Assembly (NCBI RefSeq): GCF_010727605.1
Contig: NZ_AP022568.1
Coordinates: forward strand, 5,642,001 to 5,706,000
Source of the DNA: Mycobacterium simiae
GTDB lineage: Bacteria > Actinomycetota > Actinomycetes > Mycobacteriales > Mycobacteriaceae
Direction: 5' to 3'
DNA length: 64,000 bases
Position 1 is the first letter of the stretch. Each line of letters begins with the position of its first letter. Of this stretch, positions 61,768-64,000 are shown one piece after another. The position numbers were made by a program, and so were the translations under genes. The notes beneath the pieces were generated by a model. It was given only the letters and a program-made list of their open reading frames with translations. It was not told where the DNA came from and ran no database searches.

Positions 61768-62002
61768 GTGCACAAGCTGTCGCCGTGCCATGCCGTCGCC
61801 GCTGCGGTGAAGCCCCCCGCGCCGGAGCGCCATGTCGACGCGGTCCCGGTCCAGATCGGCGCGCTGCGCCAGGTGGTCCCGGAATCGCTGGAGTTCTGCC
61901 GGTCGTTGGTGTGTCAGCATCTGGAAAGCGCCGACGTTGACTTTGCGCGGCAACGAATTTCTGGTCACGTCGGTCGAGGTGTCCGAAGGCGTTGATTACT
62001 AA
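61768..62002 (+). pseudogene. hypA: Broken hypA (nickel-insertion protein) remnant
   Basis: From GTG 61768 the frame reads VHKLSPCHAVAAAVKPPAPE with GALRQVVPESLEFCRSLV, the N-terminal half of HypA; His2, the nickel ligand, is kept but residue 3 is Lys instead of Glu. It then stops at 61995 after CQHLESAD. The next frame just before hypB reads NEFLVTSVEVSEGVDY and stops at 62002, which is the usual C-terminal end of HypA. The zinc-binding C-x2-C pairs between them are gone. The gene has lost its central zinc domain and is frameshifted. Confidence 0.8.
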
Positions 62003-62026
62003 GTCGATTTGCGAAAGGTCAAGTGA

Positions 62027-62815
62027 ATGGGACGATTTCACCGCCACGACGACGGCACGGTACACAGCCATGACCATGACCATGACCACGAGCATCACGA
62101 GCACGGCGACCACAGCGGCTATGCCACCGGCTCACAGCGCATCGACGTGCTGGAGTCGATCTTCGCCGAGAACGACTCGCGTGCGGACATCAACCGGCGC
62201 GCGTTCGAGGAACACAGTGTGCGCGCTCTCAACCTGATGAGCTCGCCGGGATCCGGAAAGACCACGATCCTGGGAGCAACGTTGGACGCGCTGGCCGACG
62301 AACTGGCCGTCGGCGTGATCGAGGGCGACATCGCGACCGACCTCGACGCCGCCAAACTCGCCGGGCGCGGCGCCCAGGTGTCCCTGCTGAATACCAGCAA
62401 CGGGTTCGGCGGCGAGTGCCACCTGGACGCCCCGATGGTCAACCGCGCGCTGCAGGGGCTCCACCTGCCAGACCTGGACCTGGTCATCATCGAGAACGTT
62501 GGCAACCTGGTCTGTCCGGCCGAATTCGACGTCGGCGAGCACGCCAAGGCGATGGTCTACTCGGTCACCGAGGGCGAAGACAAGCCGCTGAAATATCCCG
62601 TCATGTTCCGCTCGGTCGACGTCGTATTGCTCAACAAGATCGACCTGGTCCCGCACCTCGACGCCGACATCGGCACCTACATCGACCATGTCCGACAGGT
62701 GAATTCGACGGCCACCATTTTCCCGCTGAGCGCGCGCACTGGCGCCGGCATGTCGCAGTGGTTTGATTGGCTGCGCCAGTTCGCCGCTGCCGGACGGGGG
62801 CTGCCGCTACCCTAG
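62027..62815 (+). CDS. hypB: Hydrogenase/urease nickel-insertion GTPase HypB
   Basis: 262 residues; GAAAGG precedes the ATG. A His-rich N-terminus (HDDGTVHSHDHDHDHEHHEH) is typical of nickel-storing HypB. The GTPase core has the P-loop MSSPGSGKTT near residue 73, the metal/switch site GECHLDAPMV near 127, ENVGNLVCPAEF, and the NKIDL base-recognition motif near 210. HypB with HypA delivers nickel to [NiFe]-hydrogenase. No hydrogenase gene is in the window, and the adjacent hypA is broken. Confidence 0.95.
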   Translation: MGRFHRHDDGTVHSHDHDHDHEHHEHGDHSGYATGSQRIDVLESIFAENDSRADINRRAFEEHSVRALNLMSSPGSGKTTILGATLDALADELAVGVIEGDIATDLDAAKLAGRGAQVSLLNTSNGFGGECHLDAPMVNRALQGLHLPDLDLVIIENVGNLVCPAEFDVGEHAKAMVYSVTEGEDKPLKYPVMFRSVDVVLLNKIDLVPHLDADIGTYIDHVRQVNSTATIFPLSARTGAGMSQWFDWLRQFAAAGRGLPLP

Positions 62816-62817
62816 AG

Positions 62818-62834
62818 CGCGCCAGGACGGCGCG
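62818..62834 (+). terminator. Candidate terminator hairpin after hypB
   Basis: CGCGCC-AGGAC-GGCGCG, a perfect 6-bp GC stem with a 5-nt loop, directly after the hypB stop codon. There is no T-tract. Confidence 0.4.
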
Positions 62835-62978
62835 TGGAATAGATTGAGCCCCAATGCCTTTCAATCTTCATCACCCGCCGATCCTCGAGCGCAAGCCAGA
62901 CGAAAACCAGCAACGATCGCCGGCAATCCGATGGCAGCCAGCGTCAGCGCCAACCTGGCCGGGGTCGCCGTCGCGCCC

Positions 62979-63995
62979 TCAGTGCCCGCTCAGCGTCAGC
63001 GTGCCCTTCGTTTCAAGGACCCTACTGGCGGTGATCTTCTCCGTCCGACGAGCCTCGCGCTCCAGGTAGCGCTGCTTGGATTCGTCGAATTTGTCGGAGG
63101 CTTCCTCGAGTTCCTTGACCAGCAGAGCGAGGTCGTCGCGCATTCTTGCCGCCTCGCCGGTGAAGTCTTCGCGTTCGAAGATGCGCCACCTCTTGAGCAC
63201 CGGCATGACCACCTCGTCGAGATGGATTCGCGGGTCGTAGATGCCGCCGACGGCGATGATTACCGCCTTGCGGCGAAACTCCGGCACCGTGAACCCGGGC
63301 ATCTTGAAGTTGCGCAGGATCCGATGCACCGACTTCATCGCTTGATTGGGCGCGATGTCCAGGCCTGCGGCGCTGATGTCGCGATAAAAGATCATGTGCA
63401 GGTTCTCGTCGTGCGACACCCGCGCCATCAACTGCTCCGCGATCGTGTCGTTGCTGGCTTTGCCGGTGTTGCGGTGCGAAACGCGGGTAGCCAGTTCTTG
63501 AAACGACACATACATGACCGAGTCGAACAGACTTTCAGCAAACATGTCGCCTTGGCGGTTCTGGCCGGGGCTGAAGCCGCGTGTCATTTGCTCGAGGCGG
63601 AGCTTTTCCAGCTGTACCGGATCGACAGAGCGGGTGACCACCAGATAGTCGCGCAGCGCGATGCTGTGCCGGGTCTCTTCCGCGGTCCACCGATTCACCC
63701 ATTGGCCCCACGGTCCGTCCATGCCGAAGTTCATTGCAATCTCGCGGTGATAGGACGGTAAGTTGTCCTCAGTCAGGAGATTTTGGACCATCGCCACCTG
63801 GGCGACATCCGGAAGCTGGGTCTGCCCGGGCTCCCAATCTTGGCCGTCCAGCGCAAAAAAGTTCCTACCGTCCGACCATGGCACGTAGTCGTGGGGGTTC
63901 CATTCCTTGAACATCGCGAGGTGTCGGTTGAGTAGGCGTTCGACTTCCGGTTCCAGTTCGGTGAGTAGCTGAACGTTAGTCAGATCCTTGGACAC
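62979..63995 (-). CDS. Acyl-ACP desaturase, DesA1-like
   Basis: 338 residues, the length of DesA1; GTG start 5 nt from the right edge, so upstream control is not visible. Diiron ligands: E in EDNLPSYHREIAMNFG, EETRH near residue 107, E in YVSFQELATR, and DENLH near 198. Ferritin-like fold. DesA enzymes introduce a double bond in acyl chains on acyl-carrier protein for mycolic or unsaturated acids. It converges with hypB. Confidence 0.93.
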   Translation of the reverse strand: MSKDLTNVQLLTELEPEVERLLNRHLAMFKEWNPHDYVPWSDGRNFFALDGQDWEPGQTQLPDVAQVAMVQNLLTEDNLPSYHREIAMNFGMDGPWGQWVNRWTAEETRHSIALRDYLVVTRSVDPVQLEKLRLEQMTRGFSPGQNRQGDMFAESLFDSVMYVSFQELATRVSHRNTGKASNDTIAEQLMARVSHDENLHMIFYRDISAAGLDIAPNQAMKSVHRILRNFKMPGFTVPEFRRKAVIIAVGGIYDPRIHLDEVVMPVLKRWRIFEREDFTGEAARMRDDLALLVKELEEASDKFDESKQRYLEREARRTEKITASRVLETKGTLTLSGH

Positions 63996-64000
63996 GTAAC

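Noticed and set aside
62854..63069. Plus-strand ORF MPFNLHHPPILERK... after hypB
   Set aside because: No homology is recognisable, no ribosome site is seen, and it overlaps the desaturase antisense.

Overview
The window looks like the chromosome of a Mycobacterium, most likely a non-tuberculous species. It is GC-rich. It carries a PPE-SVP protein, a PknE-type kinase with an extracytoplasmic thioredoxin-like domain, a double-FHA ABC exporter of the Rv1747 type, a mycolic-acid-methyltransferase relative, a DesA1-type acyl-ACP desaturase, F420-type oxidoreductases and a carboxylic acid reductase. Many genes also have a TANNNT -10 hexamer 6-7 nt before the start codon, the signature of leaderless mycobacterial mRNAs. 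No rRNA, tRNA, CRISPR array or intact insertion sequence was seen.

Layout. 1-3.1 kb: a minus-strand catabolic operon (CoA ligase, class II aldolase, amidohydrolase that runs off the left edge). 3.2-4.7 kb: four tandem, related small exported proteins, each with the two-cysteine motif C-[IV]-[IV]-G-L-N-C-G-x-I and its own leaderless promoter; this is the most unusual item. 4.9-16.5 kb: an Asp-nucleophile hydrolase, a DMT-type permease, a TetR/ferritin-like pair, the FHA-ABC exporter, a hormone-sensitive-lipase-type esterase, an SDR, a molybdopterin oxidoreductase and a PPOX-fold protein. 17.2-29.2 kb: a gene set resembling actinobacterial steroid ring degradation (HsaD-, HsaA-, HsaC-, KstD- and KshA-like) beside an old yellow enzyme, a carboxylic acid reductase and a luciferase-like oxidoreductase, with a tandem palindrome in the divergent promoter region. 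29.2-34.7 kb: membrane proteins, a flavoprotein behind a KstR-type box, a GAF-ANTAR regulator and flavin/pyrimidine reductases. 34.8-41.8 kb: PknE, an unrecognised 382-residue protein, type III glutamine synthetase, a rhomboid-like protein and a secreted C39-like protease.

41.9-54.1 kb: a cysteine-rich small protein, a divergent CmaA/MmaA-type methyltransferase, DUF899, an Fe-S protein, a TPR protein, an MFS transporter, a broken GGDEF gene, an SDR, a STAS/SpoIIE partner-switching pair and a PPE protein ending in a SHOCT-like domain. 54.4-64 kb: a TetR/GMC oxidoreductase divergent pair with two perfect palindromes, a CGNR-type protein, a second GAF-ANTAR regulator, a transposase scrap, a GNAT enzyme, secreted/anchored small proteins, an atypical P450, a broken hypA next to an intact hypB, and the desaturase at the right edge.

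As a system, the window is accessory catabolism (steroid or aromatic ring opening, acid reduction, flavin and F420 chemistry) mixed with cell-envelope and signalling genes. Decay of GGDEF, hypA, a SnoaL-like gene and a transposase shows ongoing gene loss. All assignments come from reading motifs by eye; no database search was run.
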